43,447 bases of DNA, from the NCBI GenBank assembly GCA_964345215.1, contig CAYFQH010000015.1:1-43447 (forward strand), in the 5' to 3' direction. Source of the stretch: CAYFQH01 sp964345215 (GTDB lineage: Bacteria > Bacillota > Clostridia > Christensenellales > Aristaeellaceae). The notes under the pieces were generated by a model. That model was not told where the DNA came from and made no database searches. It worked only from the letters and a program-made list of their open reading frames with translations. Shown here in pieces: positions 33,500 through 42,039 of the stretch; position 1 is the first letter of the stretch, and each line of letters opens with the position of its first letter. Made by a program: the position numbers and the translations under genes.

Positions 33500-33542
33500 A
33501 CTATACCTTTACCAGTATAGTAACTCTTAGCCCTTTATACAA
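33500..33542 (-). promoter_or_regulatory. asnA promoter with candidate operator
   Basis: Minus strand: TTGTAT (33542-33537), 17 bases, TATACT (33519-33514). ACTATAC (33500-33506) and GTATAGT (33515-33521), separated by eight bases, form a perfect inverted repeat across the -10 and start site. AsnC-like control by asparagine is possible; no regulator gene is adjacent. Confidence 0.6.
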
Positions 33543-33658
33543 GTTTTTTTGTTGTTCATTCCTTGCCCCAGCCGGTTTTTAGCAGCTGCATACTCTTTTT
33601 GTCTCAAAGCTCTTTTAACAAAAGGACAGAATTTATCAGAATAATACCATCATTTTTA

Positions 33659-34771
33659 TTATACCAAGGAACGAATATCTTGGTAATCCATACCGTATTG
33701 CTCTGCCAGAGGTTGATTGGTCATCTGTCCCTGGTAGGTGTTTACCCCGGTGGCGATATTAGGACTGCTTAGCACCGCTCCTTCGAGGCCTTCATTGGCA
33801 ATTTTAAGGCCGGTATCAAGGGTGGCATTGGTTAAGGCCAGGGTGGAGGTTTTGGGCACGGCTCCCGGCATGTTGGTTACACAATAGTGGATGACCCCGT
33901 CTACCACATAGGTAGGGTCTTCGTGGGTTGTAGGCCGGGAGGTTTCGGCGCAGCCTCCCTGGTCGATGGCAATATCCACAATCACACTGCCTTTTTTCAT
34001 GGTTTTTAAATAAGCCCGCTTAATTAACTTAGGGGCGGCGGCACCGGCCCGAAGGGCGGAGCAAATAACCAAATCCGCCTCTTTTAGTACACTTTCAATA
34101 GCCGTATCAGAACTATGGCGGGTTTGTATTTTAGAGCCGTATAAATCATCTAAGTAGGCCAGTTTTTCTAAATTTTTATCCATTACCGTTACCACTGCCC
34201 CAAAGTTAATGGCGGCTTTACAGGCGTTAGACCCTGCTACCCCGGCGCCTAAAATAACAATGTTGGCCTTTTTAACCCCGGTTACCCCTCCAAGAAGGAT
34301 CCCCATCCCCCCCATGGAGGCTTCTAAAAACCTGGCACCAATTTGAATGCTCAACCGCCCGGCAATTTCGCTCATGGGTTTTAACAGAGGCAGGTTCCCC
34401 TTCCCGTCTTCCAAGGTCTCGTAAGCTACCCCATTTACCTTGCGGTCAATCAAGGCATGGGTGGCTTGGCTGTTGGCAGCCAGGTGAAGGTAGGTAAAGA
34501 TAATTTGATTCTCTCGCATATAATCAAACTCCTGGGCCAGGGGCTCTTTTACCTTTACAATCATATCGCTTTTGGCCCAAACCTCACTGGCGGTGGCTAA
34601 AATAACGGCACCGTGGTCTTGGTACTGGCTGTCTGCAAAGTCGGAACCCTCTCCCGCTCCTTTTTCCATATAAACAGTATGGCCGTTTTTAACGTATTCA
34701 CTCACATTTTCGGGGGTTAAGCCTACTCTTCGCTCATTATTGGTCAGTTCCTTTACACATCCTACAATCAT
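33659..34771 (-). CDS. ald: Alanine dehydrogenase
   Basis: A 370-residue enzyme interconverting alanine with pyruvate and ammonia using NAD. The catalytic lysine (in KVKEP, near 73-75) and His96 (TYLHLAA) are present. The Rossmann motif GAGVAGSNA lies near 175, and the GGCAETSRPTTHEDP and TNMPGAVPKTST stretches are diagnostic. Eight upstream in-frame codons exist, but AAGGGTGG immediately before the ATG at 34771 and the usual family N-terminus (MIVGCVKE) support that start. It is monocistronic with its own promoter, upstream of asnA on the same strand. Confidence 0.96.
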   Translation of the reverse strand: MIVGCVKELTNNERRVGLTPENVSEYVKNGHTVYMEKGAGEGSDFADSQYQDHGAVILATASEVWAKSDMIVKVKEPLAQEFDYMRENQIIFTYLHLAANSQATHALIDRKVNGVAYETLEDGKGNLPLLKPMSEIAGRLSIQIGARFLEASMGGMGILLGGVTGVKKANIVILGAGVAGSNACKAAINFGAVVTVMDKNLEKLAYLDDLYGSKIQTRHSSDTAIESVLKEADLVICSALRAGAAAPKLIKRAYLKTMKKGSVIVDIAIDQGGCAETSRPTTHEDPTYVVDGVIHYCVTNMPGAVPKTSTLALTNATLDTGLKIANEGLEGAVLSSPNIATGVNTYQGQMTNQPLAEQYGMDYQDIRSLV

Positions 34772-34811
34772 TTTGTCCACCCTTTCTATTTCCATGGTCT
34801 GTGTTTTCTTT

Positions 34812-34840
34812 ATAATAAAAGATAGGCTTTATCATAACAA
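34812..34840 (-). promoter_or_regulatory. Candidate ald promoter
   Basis: Minus strand: TTGTTA (34840-34835), 17 bases, TATTAT (34817-34812). The start near 34805 gives a leader of about 34 bases. Confidence 0.6.
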
Positions 34841-34945
34841 AAAGACGCTGGTTTTTCCATTACTTTCACCCATGTACACAAAAAAAACGAAAACGTTTGC
34901 TTTCCTAAAGGCAAAAGGATGACCGCATACCCATCATTTTCAAAA

Positions 34946-34980
34946 AAAAGGGGTAAGCTTTAAAAGCTTGCCCCTTTTTT
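34946..34980. terminator. Terminator of the natAB-like operon
   Basis: AAGGGGTAAGCTT (from 34948) pairs with AAGCTTGCCCCTT across a three-base loop (one T-G pair), flanked by A-runs on the left and T-runs on the right, so it works on both strands. Only the minus-strand ABC operon needs it. Confidence 0.85.
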
Positions 34981-34989
34981 AACACCTAA

Positions 34990-36261
34990 TTAATTTTCTT
35001 TGGCAAAGGCCATTTTAATGGCTTTGGTAAAGCGCATGCGGTTACCATAGTTGAGTGTACCCAAGCGGTAAATTTTAATGGCGATTTTGGCCATTATCCA
35101 AATGGTAGCCACCATAAGTACAATGGCTAACACCATATCAAACGCCGGCACAGTAGCTATATTATACCTTACAAACATGGCCATGGGGGAACTAAAGGGT
35201 ATAATGGAAATCACCCGCATTAAGGCGCTTTGAGGGAACTGCATACCGGTAATACACAGCATATAGGCTCCTACAAAAATAAACTGTATGGGGGCGGTAG
35301 CGCTGCCCACTTCTTCCACCTTGCTCACCAGGGCCCCCAAGGCGGCATACAGGAAGTAGTACAAGAAGGTGCCCATTAAGGTAAAGCCTACAAATACGGT
35401 AATAACACTTGGGGTTAAGCTATCTATAATAAGAGCCAAAAGCTCCATGGGGTAGTTTGTTCGGTTAAGGTAAATACCCAGAGCCCCCACCAACAGGGTT
35501 AAAATCAGTTGGCCTACGCTTAAGCATACATTCGCTACCACTTTGCCCCAAATCAGGTTATCTGCCTTGGTGTTGGTAATTAAAATTTCCATGGTCCGGT
35601 CATTCTTTTCCCGCGCCACAGTGGTGGCCACCCCGGCCCCATATAGGAGCACCAAAAAATACACCATAAGCATGCCCGCCATAGCAAACGCATAGCCGGT
35701 AATGGCATTTTTCCCAAGGCTTATAGTTTCAAAGGTAAAGCTAATGTGGCGGGCCTCTTCGACGGCCTGGGGATCAATCCCCGCCGCCTGAAGGTTTTTA
35801 CCAAAAAAGTATTCCTGTATGGTCCCTTCAATCATTTGCTGGGTTCGGTCGTACATGGATAAGTCCTTGGCCACCAGTTGAATATGGCTGGGGGCGGTTA
35901 CAACCAGGCCTTTATCAATTTCATCGTTTTCAATAGCCTTTGTTAGCTCTTCTTCATTGGTGTAAGCCTTGGCCATTAAAAAGGGGTAGATCCCGGCAAG
36001 GTCTTGTTCAGCCAATACCTGCTGGCTGTTTACATAACCCCAGCGCTCCCCTTCCTCTTGAGCCTCCTCCAAGGTTTCTACTTGGCTTGTTACCGAGGCT
36101 GTATCCACCGGGGCTTCCTCTTTATTAAAAAAAGTCATAATGGTGGGCACACAGGCGGCAATAAAAACAATGCCCAACATAATAATGGTGGTAACCTGAA
36201 TGGATTTTTGTTTCATTTTAGTAAAGAACTCAAAGCGAAAAACCGTTAAAAAATCTCTCAT
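34990..36261 (-). CDS. NatB-like ABC-2 exporter permease
   Basis: A 423-residue permease. The first membrane helix at about 20-43 is followed by a large extracytoplasmic domain of about 150 residues (44-190), then five to six clustered helices to about 400. This is the layout of NatB and ABC-2 family 3 permeases. VATTVAREKNDRTMEILITN after the second helix is the typical coupling segment. Bacillus NatAB extrudes sodium, but the family also exports peptides and antibiotics, so the substrate is not fixed. Its ATG overlaps the ATPase stop as ATGA, with AGGAGGG nine bases upstream. Confidence 0.9.
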   Translation of the reverse strand: MRDFLTVFRFEFFTKMKQKSIQVTTIIMLGIVFIAACVPTIMTFFNKEEAPVDTASVTSQVETLEEAQEEGERWGYVNSQQVLAEQDLAGIYPFLMAKAYTNEEELTKAIENDEIDKGLVVTAPSHIQLVAKDLSMYDRTQQMIEGTIQEYFFGKNLQAAGIDPQAVEEARHISFTFETISLGKNAITGYAFAMAGMLMVYFLVLLYGAGVATTVAREKNDRTMEILITNTKADNLIWGKVVANVCLSVGQLILTLLVGALGIYLNRTNYPMELLALIIDSLTPSVITVFVGFTLMGTFLYYFLYAALGALVSKVEEVGSATAPIQFIFVGAYMLCITGMQFPQSALMRVISIIPFSSPMAMFVRYNIATVPAFDMVLAIVLMVATIWIMAKIAIKIYRLGTLNYGNRMRFTKAIKMAFAKEN

Positions 36262-37199
36262 TGTTTTAATCCCTCCTGTAATTTTTTAGCAGCCTCTTCC
36301 TGGTTATCAAGGGAAATAAATATTTCCTCCAGGGTGGGGGCGTAATTTTCAAACTGGTCTACCTCAATGCCTTGGCCCATTACCTGCGCCAAAAAGGCGT
36401 TGGAGGCCATACCCTGGCTTTTTTGCACAATGACTGAGTGGCGGTCTTGGTATACAGCCAGCCCTTGCTGGGCCGAAAGCTTTTGAACCAATTGATCATT
36501 GTCAAAATTTCCGGCAATCAGGCGAACCTTGCCCTCTCCCAGTTCCCTTTTAATCTGATCCAGGTCCCCGGTTAAAATAATGCGCCCTTCCTTAATGAAG
36601 GTAACGTCATCGCAAAACTCTTCTACATAGCCCATTTGGTGGCTGGAGAAGATAACCACCCGGTCTTTATCAATAAAAGAACGGATTAAGTTTTTTAACA
36701 CCTGGGAGTTCACCGGGTCCAAGCCACTAAAGGGTTCGTCTAAAATTAGAATATCCGGGTCGTCGATTACCGCCTGAACAATCTGTACCTTTTGCTGGTT
36801 TCCCTTGGATAGAACGTCTAAATTTTTCTTTGCATATTCCCCCAGGCTCATATAGTCCAGCCAATATTGGGCCGACTCAATGGCGGCTTTGCGGTTCATG
36901 CCCTTTAGCTCCCCAAAATAAGCCAATTGTTCAACAATACTCACTTTGCCATACATGCCCCGTTCTTCGGGCAAATAGCCTACTTTATAGTCTTTCCTGG
37001 TAAAGGGTTTGCCATCAACCAAAAAACTTCCGCTGTCGGGGTGAAACACGTTCATCAAAGCCCTGATGGTGGTGGTTTTTCCGGCGCCATTTCGCCCTAA
37101 AAAGCCCATGGCCCTGCCACTTTGCACGTTAAAGGTTACATCGTGGAGTATTTGCTTGCCGGAAAAGCTTTTGTTCACATTTTGAAGCTGTAAAATCAT
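36258..37199 (-). CDS. NatA-like ABC transporter ATPase
   Basis: A 313-residue ATP-binding subunit. Walker A is GRNGAGKTT at 35-43, the signature LSKGNQQ at 130-136 and Walker B LILDEP at 151-156. A C-terminal extension of about 90 residues after 220 (DUF4162-like, ending APTLEEIFISLDNQ) is typical of exporters of this class. AGGAGG lies nine bases before the ATG at 37199; an in-frame ATG nine codons earlier has no better site. It is translationally coupled to the permease and together they form a two-gene exporter. Confidence 0.94.
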   Translation of the reverse strand: MILQLQNVNKSFSGKQILHDVTFNVQSGRAMGFLGRNGAGKTTTIRALMNVFHPDSGSFLVDGKPFTRKDYKVGYLPEERGMYGKVSIVEQLAYFGELKGMNRKAAIESAQYWLDYMSLGEYAKKNLDVLSKGNQQKVQIVQAVIDDPDILILDEPFSGLDPVNSQVLKNLIRSFIDKDRVVIFSSHQMGYVEEFCDDVTFIKEGRIILTGDLDQIKRELGEGKVRLIAGNFDNDQLVQKLSAQQGLAVYQDRHSVIVQKSQGMASNAFLAQVMGQGIEVDQFENYAPTLEEIFISLDNQEEAAKKLQEGLKQ

Positions 37200-37235
37200 T
37201 CTGCTCTTCCTCCTTTTCCTTTTCATCGTTGTTCC

Positions 37236-37256
37236 AATTCATTATGAATTATATCA
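37236..37256 (-). promoter_or_regulatory. Promoter and palindrome of the NatAB-like operon
   Basis: Minus strand: extended -10 TG-A-TATAAT (37256-37248) with a poor -35. The odd palindrome AATTCAT-T-ATGAATT (37236-37250) overlaps the -10 and predicted start, a candidate operator for an unidentified regulator. Confidence 0.4.
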
Positions 37257-37396
37257 AAAACTTTATCTTTGTTATAATATTTTGTTTAAAGGCCTGTATT
37301 TGGGGTTTCAAAAATACTTTTTTGTGCTTTATCTGACAAAGGGATTGTTCATTTCCCGCTCTTTTTCGCCTCTTTCTTCCTTCCTGTTATTTTTCA

Positions 37397-37405
37397 TGGT
37401 AGAAT
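37397..37405 (+). promoter_or_regulatory. Candidate extended -10 promoter of the DUF5058/M20 cluster
   Basis: TG-G-TAGAAT (hexamer 37400-37405) with a weak -35 (TTCCTT at 37377-37382). The start near 37412 gives a 55-base leader ending in TTGGAGG before the ATG at 37468. Confidence 0.4.
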
Positions 37406-37467
37406 ATAGCCAGCTAATGTATTTAGTTTACAACCTAAAAACCTAAACTTCTATTGGAGGTGCTTTC

Positions 37468-38229
37468 ATGACAGGATCTGAATTTCTGACCAAAGCCAAC
37501 GGCGGAACCATGTACTTGATTGTAGGCATTGTGCTGCTGTTTGTGGTGGCCATGTGCATCTATTTCATGGTAAAAGCCTACCGGGAGGGTATTAAAGTAG
37601 GCCTTGATAAAAAGAAAATGAAAAAAGCCATTACCTCAAGCATTACTTTTACCGCCATTCCTTCTGTTTCCATTCTCCTTGGGGTTATCGCCCTTTCAGG
37701 CAAACTGGGCATCCCGATTCCCTGGCTGCGCCTGTCGGTTATCGGGGCCATTCAGTACGAAAGTTTAGCCGCCGGCATGGCAGCCGAACGCCTGAATGTG
37801 CCTTTTACCGCCGAAGGCATGGGCATGAGTGGGGGCAGTCCCTTTGTATCGGTTATTTTTGTAATGACCGCCGCCATTTTATCCGGGGCCCTATTTTGCA
37901 TTTTCGGCCTTAAAAAATACCAGCAAAATGTACTGACCAAGGCCAGTTCTAAAGACGACCGCTGGGCCAACATTATGTTTAACGCCCTGTTCATCGGTAT
38001 GGTCTGTGCTTTTGTAGGCCTGGCCTTTGCCAACTTGCGGGGAGGTGTTACCGGCCAGCCAAGCTATTTAAGTTTAATTGTTCTATTGGTTTCGGCCGCC
38101 TTTATGGGAATTTTTACCTGGCTTAAGGAAAAAAAGAACCAAAAATGGCTGGAAAGCTTCGACCTGTCTTTGTCCATGCTCTTTGGCATGGCCTCGGCTG
38201 TAGTATTTAGAATATGGGGGGTTATGTAA
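37468..38229 (+). CDS. DUF5058 family membrane protein
   Basis: A 253-residue protein with about six membrane helices. The N-terminal helix (17-36) is followed by a basic cytoplasmic stretch (KVGLDKKKMKKAI). A conserved-looking central region AIQYESLAAGMAAERLNVPF and GMSGGSPF then precedes further helices. I recognise the general pattern of DUF5058, whose function is unknown. TTGGAGG lies seven bases before the ATG. The next gene, another membrane protein, starts one base after the stop, so the two are probably subunits of one complex. With the M20 peptidase downstream, a peptide or acyl-amino-acid transporter is a reasonable but unproven idea. Confidence 0.75.
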   Translation: MTGSEFLTKANGGTMYLIVGIVLLFVVAMCIYFMVKAYREGIKVGLDKKKMKKAITSSITFTAIPSVSILLGVIALSGKLGIPIPWLRLSVIGAIQYESLAAGMAAERLNVPFTAEGMGMSGGSPFVSVIFVMTAAILSGALFCIFGLKKYQQNVLTKASSKDDRWANIMFNALFIGMVCAFVGLAFANLRGGVTGQPSYLSLIVLLVSAAFMGIFTWLKEKKNQKWLESFDLSLSMLFGMASAVVFRIWGVM

Positions 38230-38230
38230 C

Positions 38231-38911
38231 ATGGGCAAAACAACTAGACCTGTAAAAAAAGATGTTTTTGACAACAGCATGCACCGCAGCGGGCGTATTT
38301 GGTCGGCCATTGCCGTTATTTTAATGCTTTTGGTGCCTGTGGCCGTTGCCCTTTACTTTGGGGTGCCCTTTCAAACAGCGGGGCTTTGGGCGGCCCTTCT
38401 AAACGTATGTATTATTTATGTGCCCGTGGGCATTGTAGAAGTGCTGACCTATGCCCCTATGCTGGGTACCGGGGCCACTTATTTGGCCTTTATTACCGGC
38501 AACTTAAGCAACTTAAAAGTGCCCTGTGCCATGAATGCCCGGGAAATTGTAGGCACCGAGTTTGGCACAAGGGAAAACGAAATTGTATCCACCCTGTCGG
38601 TGGCGGTATCGGCCTTGGTGACCTGCGTGGTTATCGCCATTGGGGTGCTGCTGATTATTCCTCTGGAGCCTATTTTGCAGGCCCCCGTTTTGCAGCCCGC
38701 CTTTGATAATATTTTACCCGCGCTCTTTGGGGCCCTTGGCTTTACCTACTTTACCAAATCCCCCAAGGTGACCATTGCACCCCTGCTGGCCATGGTGGTT
38801 TTATGCCTGGCCTACCCTGCCGCAGGAAAGCAGGTGGGCTTCTTAATCCCCATCAGCGCAGTGATTGCCATGGTTTGGGCCCGTATTTTGTATAAGAAAA
38901 ATAAAATTTAG
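38231..38911 (+). CDS. Membrane protein, probable partner of the DUF5058 protein
   Basis: A 226-residue protein with about six predicted helices and a basic N-terminus (GKTTRPVKK) expected in the cytoplasm. A polar, conserved-looking segment between helices (LKVPCAMNAREIVGTEFGTR, about 96-115) could line a substrate path. I do not recognise a named family. It begins one base after the DUF5058 stop; the GGGGGG just upstream, inside the previous gene, serves as ribosome binding site, implying coupled translation and equal amounts. The pair looks like a two-subunit transporter or a split single transporter. The M20 peptidase follows 56 bp later. Confidence 0.7.
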   Translation: MGKTTRPVKKDVFDNSMHRSGRIWSAIAVILMLLVPVAVALYFGVPFQTAGLWAALLNVCIIYVPVGIVEVLTYAPMLGTGATYLAFITGNLSNLKVPCAMNAREIVGTEFGTRENEIVSTLSVAVSALVTCVVIAIGVLLIIPLEPILQAPVLQPAFDNILPALFGALGFTYFTKSPKVTIAPLLAMVVLCLAYPAAGKQVGFLIPISAVIAMVWARILYKKNKI

Positions 38912-38967
38912 CCCAAGGTAACAACCAATTTATAAGAAAGTACCTGCTATGGAAGGAAGTGTTTAGT

Positions 38968-40422
38968 ATGGTTGGAATCATTCTGCTTGTTTTACTGGCC
39001 CTTTTGCTGCTTATCCTTGGCATTGCCTTTGTAAATACCCTCTTCATTGGAAAAAAGGCGGTTCCCTTAACCCCTGCCCCTCACGTAGATGACCAAAAGG
39101 CCCAAATGTATGCCAAGCACCTGGGGGCCATGATTGCCTGCCCTACCATTAATGACCCTGCCGCCGACCCTGAAGAAACCCGCAAGGCCTTTGCCCAAAT
39201 GCGGCAGGTGCTAAAAGAAGCCTTTCCCTTAATCCACGAAAAACTGGAGCAAACCATGATCAACGGCGACGGTCTCCTCTACCGCTGGCAGGGGCAGGAT
39301 TCAAACCGAGGGGCCGTGGTGCTGATGAGCCACAGCGATGTCGTGCCAGCCCCCGGCCAGTGGATTCATGGGGCCTTTTCCGGTGAAGTGGCCGATGGAA
39401 AAGTTTGGGGCCGGGGCACCCAGGATACCAAAGGGAGCCTTTGCGCCATTTTAGAAGCGGTAGAAAGCCTTATTGCCGAAGGCTTTACCCCGCCCTGTGA
39501 TGTATACCTGGTAAGCAGCAACAACGAGGAAACCATGGGCAATACCGCCCCTAGTATTGTAAAGCATTTGCAGGACAAAGGGGTTACCTTTGATTTGGTT
39601 AGCGACGAGGGGGGTGCCATTGTAGCAAACCCCATGCCCGGCCTTAAGGATTATTTTGCCATGTTGGGCATTGTAGAAAAAGGCTATGCCAACGTGCGCT
39701 TTACCGCTACATCAAAGGGGGGCCATGCTTCTGCCCCGCCTAAAAACACCCCCCTTGCCCGTTTAAGTGCCTTTGTAAACGAAGTTGAAACCAAAAACCC
39801 TTTTAAGGTAGAAATATCGGAACCGGTGCGGAACATGTTTTCCTCCCTGGCCCCTAATATGTCTCTGCCCTATCGCTTTATCTTCGGCAATTTATGGCTT
39901 ACGGGCCCCCTTTTAAAACGGGTTATGGGCTCCATTAGCCCTCAGGGCGGGGCCATGCTCCAAACCACCTGTGCCTTTACCATGGCCCAGGGCAGCGATG
40001 CGGCCAATGTTATTCCCCAAAAGGCCAGTATTACTGCCAACATGCGCTTTGTAATGCACCAGCCCCAAAAAGAATCCTTGGAAATTATCAAAAAAATTGC
40101 CAAAAAGTACGATTTGGAAATGGATGTCCTCTACGCCCACGATTGCTCCCCCTATGTAGACACTACAACGGAAAAATACCGCTTTATGGTGGACACGGTG
40201 CGCAAGGTCTTCCCCGATGCAGGGGTTTCCCCCTATGTGATGGTGGGAGGCACCGATGCACGTCACTTTGCCCCTTACTGCGATTGCACCCTGCGCTTTG
40301 CCCCCATGATTATGGATAAACAGCAGATGAGCAGCATCCATGGCCTGGATGAAAACGTAAACGTCACATCTCTGGCTCGAGGGGTAGCCTTTTATCGCCA
40401 ATTGTTGCTGGATTATAAATAA
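38968..40422 (+). CDS. Membrane-anchored M20 family peptidase (PM20D1-like)
   Basis: A 484-residue metallohydrolase with one N-terminal membrane anchor (about 1-25) and a complete M20 domain. The first metal ligand is H in LMSHSDVVP, followed by RGTQDTKG with the bridging Asp, SNNEETMG with the catalytic Glu pair, and the final His in SSIHGLDE. The lid domain lies in the middle (TSKGGHASAPPKNTPL). The sequence resembles carboxypeptidase S/PM20D1, which cleaves dipeptides or N-acyl amino acids. AAGGAAG at 38953-38959 supports the ATG at 38968 rather than a GTG nine bases earlier. It is likely the enzyme of the preceding membrane pair. Which side of the membrane it faces is unclear. Confidence 0.9.
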   Translation: MVGIILLVLLALLLLILGIAFVNTLFIGKKAVPLTPAPHVDDQKAQMYAKHLGAMIACPTINDPAADPEETRKAFAQMRQVLKEAFPLIHEKLEQTMINGDGLLYRWQGQDSNRGAVVLMSHSDVVPAPGQWIHGAFSGEVADGKVWGRGTQDTKGSLCAILEAVESLIAEGFTPPCDVYLVSSNNEETMGNTAPSIVKHLQDKGVTFDLVSDEGGAIVANPMPGLKDYFAMLGIVEKGYANVRFTATSKGGHASAPPKNTPLARLSAFVNEVETKNPFKVEISEPVRNMFSSLAPNMSLPYRFIFGNLWLTGPLLKRVMGSISPQGGAMLQTTCAFTMAQGSDAANVIPQKASITANMRFVMHQPQKESLEIIKKIAKKYDLEMDVLYAHDCSPYVDTTTEKYRFMVDTVRKVFPDAGVSPYVMVGGTDARHFAPYCDCTLRFAPMIMDKQQMSSIHGLDENVNVTSLARGVAFYRQLLLDYK

Positions 40423-40525
40423 GGGGTAGCCCTTTTTATTAAAATCCTTATGAACCTTATCCCCTAGCCGCTGGGGCCAATTTTAGTCAGCTCAGTGTTG
40501 TATTTTAAGCAAAAGCTTTATCGCA

Positions 40526-40567
40526 AAAGGCCCTGGAAGCAGTAGCGAAACTGCTTCCAGGGCCTTT
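40526..40567. terminator. Strong bidirectional terminator
   Basis: A perfect 18-bp stem (AAAGGCCCTGGAAGCAGT at 40526-40543 with its complement at 40550-40567) and a six-base loop lie between the convergent M20 and anti-sigma genes. Confidence 0.85.
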
Positions 40568-40614
40568 ATATTTAAAAACTATTTACAGGGACTCTCTACT
40601 TGCGGGGTATTTCC

Positions 40615-41239
40615 TTAAGCCTTCCGGTCTTCACGGTACTGCTTTAAAAGGGCTAGGCCAAAAACTAAAACACCGAAGATAGAAATAGATATAAAGACAA
40701 TAGAAAATGCATCTACCGTAAACAGACCAAATATGGACCTTATCATGCTGGAAATTACCAGGCCTGAAAAAGCAGAAAAGCTTCCTATCAATGGGGTTTT
40801 CGCCGATATAGGCTTCCAAAGCCTTTTCTTTATCTTCATTTTGCTTATTTTGAAGGAAACTCAATTTTTTGGCGCATTTCGGGCAGGTCTTCAGGTGCTT
40901 TTCTATTAGCTTGGTGGTTACCTCCCCTGTTAGCCCCTCACTATACAGGGAAAGTAAATCCCCTATGGTTTCGCAGGGCAACTCCTCCTGGGCTTTATGG
41001 GCAAAAAGCTTTTTCCGGCAGCTGGGGGAGGTTTGAGCATGGTTTTCAATTAATTTTGCCGTTGCTTCCCCCACCAGCTTCTCTTCATATAAAGGCAATA
41101 AATCCTCCACCACTTCGCAGGGGAGTTTTTCTACTGCCTTATCGTTATTTTCATTTTCCTCATTGTTTTGCTGTTTTTTTTCATCTAATAAATTTTCATC
41201 TTTTTGTTCGTTGTTTTTTTCAGGTTCCAGGTTATTCAT
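40615..41239 (-). pseudogene. ECF anti-sigma factor with tandem zf-HC2 domains, apparent frameshift
   Basis: The reading frame from ATG 41239 (AAAGGAGGG upstream) gives an acidic Asn/Glu-rich N-terminus and two related zinc-finger modules 48 residues apart. The first is Cys41, His67, Ser71, Cys74 and the second Cys89, His115, Cys119, Cys122; the first has lost one cysteine. After about residue 148 (EAYIGENP) this frame runs into an unlikely tail. The +1 frame instead continues with a helix pair and basic end (GSFSAFSGLVISSM, FGLALLKQYREDRKA) closing at 40615. One extra base in the AAAACCCC run near 40794-40801 would explain this. It probably encodes, or encoded, a membrane anti-sigma factor for the adjacent sigma gene. 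A sequencing error is equally possible. Confidence 0.6.
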
Positions 41240-41296
41240 ACCCTTCCCTCCTTTATATATAGGTGTACGGGTTTACTGTTGGCGGCAAGGGGCTGC

Positions 41297-41809
41297 TTAG
41301 CCATCCTTGTTCTTTTTACTTTTAAGGAGCAGCCCTATTTTTTGCCGGCTGCGGTGGTAGGTAACACAGGCCCAGTTTTCCGTTTTACCAAAAATACTGC
41401 CGATTTCCTTAAAGGTCAGTTCGCTAAACACCCTTAACATAAACACCTCTTTATAGGGTTCCTGTAAATGGTGAATGGCCTTGTGCATTTTAAGGAGGCT
41501 TTCTTTTCTAACCATCATCTCCTCAGGGTTTATGGGGCCCTCCCCTTCTTCCAGCCACACATCATCCACCAAAGGGGCTTCTTTGTTGGTTTTTTTAAGA
41601 TAGGCCAGGTAGGTGTTTTTACCAATTTGACACAGCCCAGTACTCAGCTGACTTTCGCCTTTAAAGCTGTCAATGGCTTTCATGGCTTTAAAAAAAGTAT
41701 CGCTGGTTAGCTCTTCTGCCAGGGTTTCATTTTGGCACAGTTTTAATAAATAACGGTACACCGGTGTAAAGTACTGCTGGTATATTTTTTCAAACTGGCC
41801 CTGGGTCAT
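41297..41809 (-). CDS. ECF-type RNA polymerase sigma factor
   Basis: A sigma-70 family protein of about 170 residues. Region 2 covers about 10-75 (QQYFTPVYRYLLKLCQNETLAEELTSDTF in part, then KAIDSFKGES) and region 4 about 110-160 (HHLQEPYKEVFMLRVFSELT with the helix-turn-helix FKEIGSIFGKTENWACVTYH). Such factors direct RNA polymerase to a small stress or envelope regulon and are held by a partner anti-sigma factor, here the zinc-finger protein 57 bp downstream. GTG at 41827 is possible, but AAGGCGGTG before ATG 41809 is a better site. No typical ECF autoregulatory AAC/CGTC promoter was recognised. Confidence 0.92.
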   Translation of the reverse strand: MTQGQFEKIYQQYFTPVYRYLLKLCQNETLAEELTSDTFFKAMKAIDSFKGESQLSTGLCQIGKNTYLAYLKKTNKEAPLVDDVWLEEGEGPINPEEMMVRKESLLKMHKAIHHLQEPYKEVFMLRVFSELTFKEIGSIFGKTENWACVTYHRSRQKIGLLLKSKKNKDG

Positions 41810-41973
41810 CTTTTTCACCGCCTTCACCTATTAGAGTATAAAAAACACAAAACCTTACAACAAAATAAAAATTTTTACTGTTTTTAAATAAATAGTCTTT
41901 TGTTATTACTTTAGCCTATCAGCCAAGGTTTTTAAAGGGGGGCTTTACAACTGAATGTACTTATACGTATTAA

Positions 41974-42004
41974 AAAACCCTGAAGTGCTGTTCTTCAGGG
42001 TTTT
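41974..42004 (-). terminator. Terminator of the sugar isomerase/permease operon
   Basis: AAAACCCTGAAG (41974-41985) pairs with CTTCAGGGTTTT (41993-42004) around a seven-base loop; on the minus strand the stem runs into TTTTTTA. It lies 36 bp after the isomerase stop. Confidence 0.85.
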
Positions 42005-42039
42005 AAATAAAAATACTTTTCTAGCCGTTTTTCATTAAA

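Noticed and set aside
37275..37465. Additional forward promoter at TATAAT 37273-37278
   Set aside because: No -35 partner or extended -10; the extended -10 at 37397-37405 is better placed for the DUF5058 gene.
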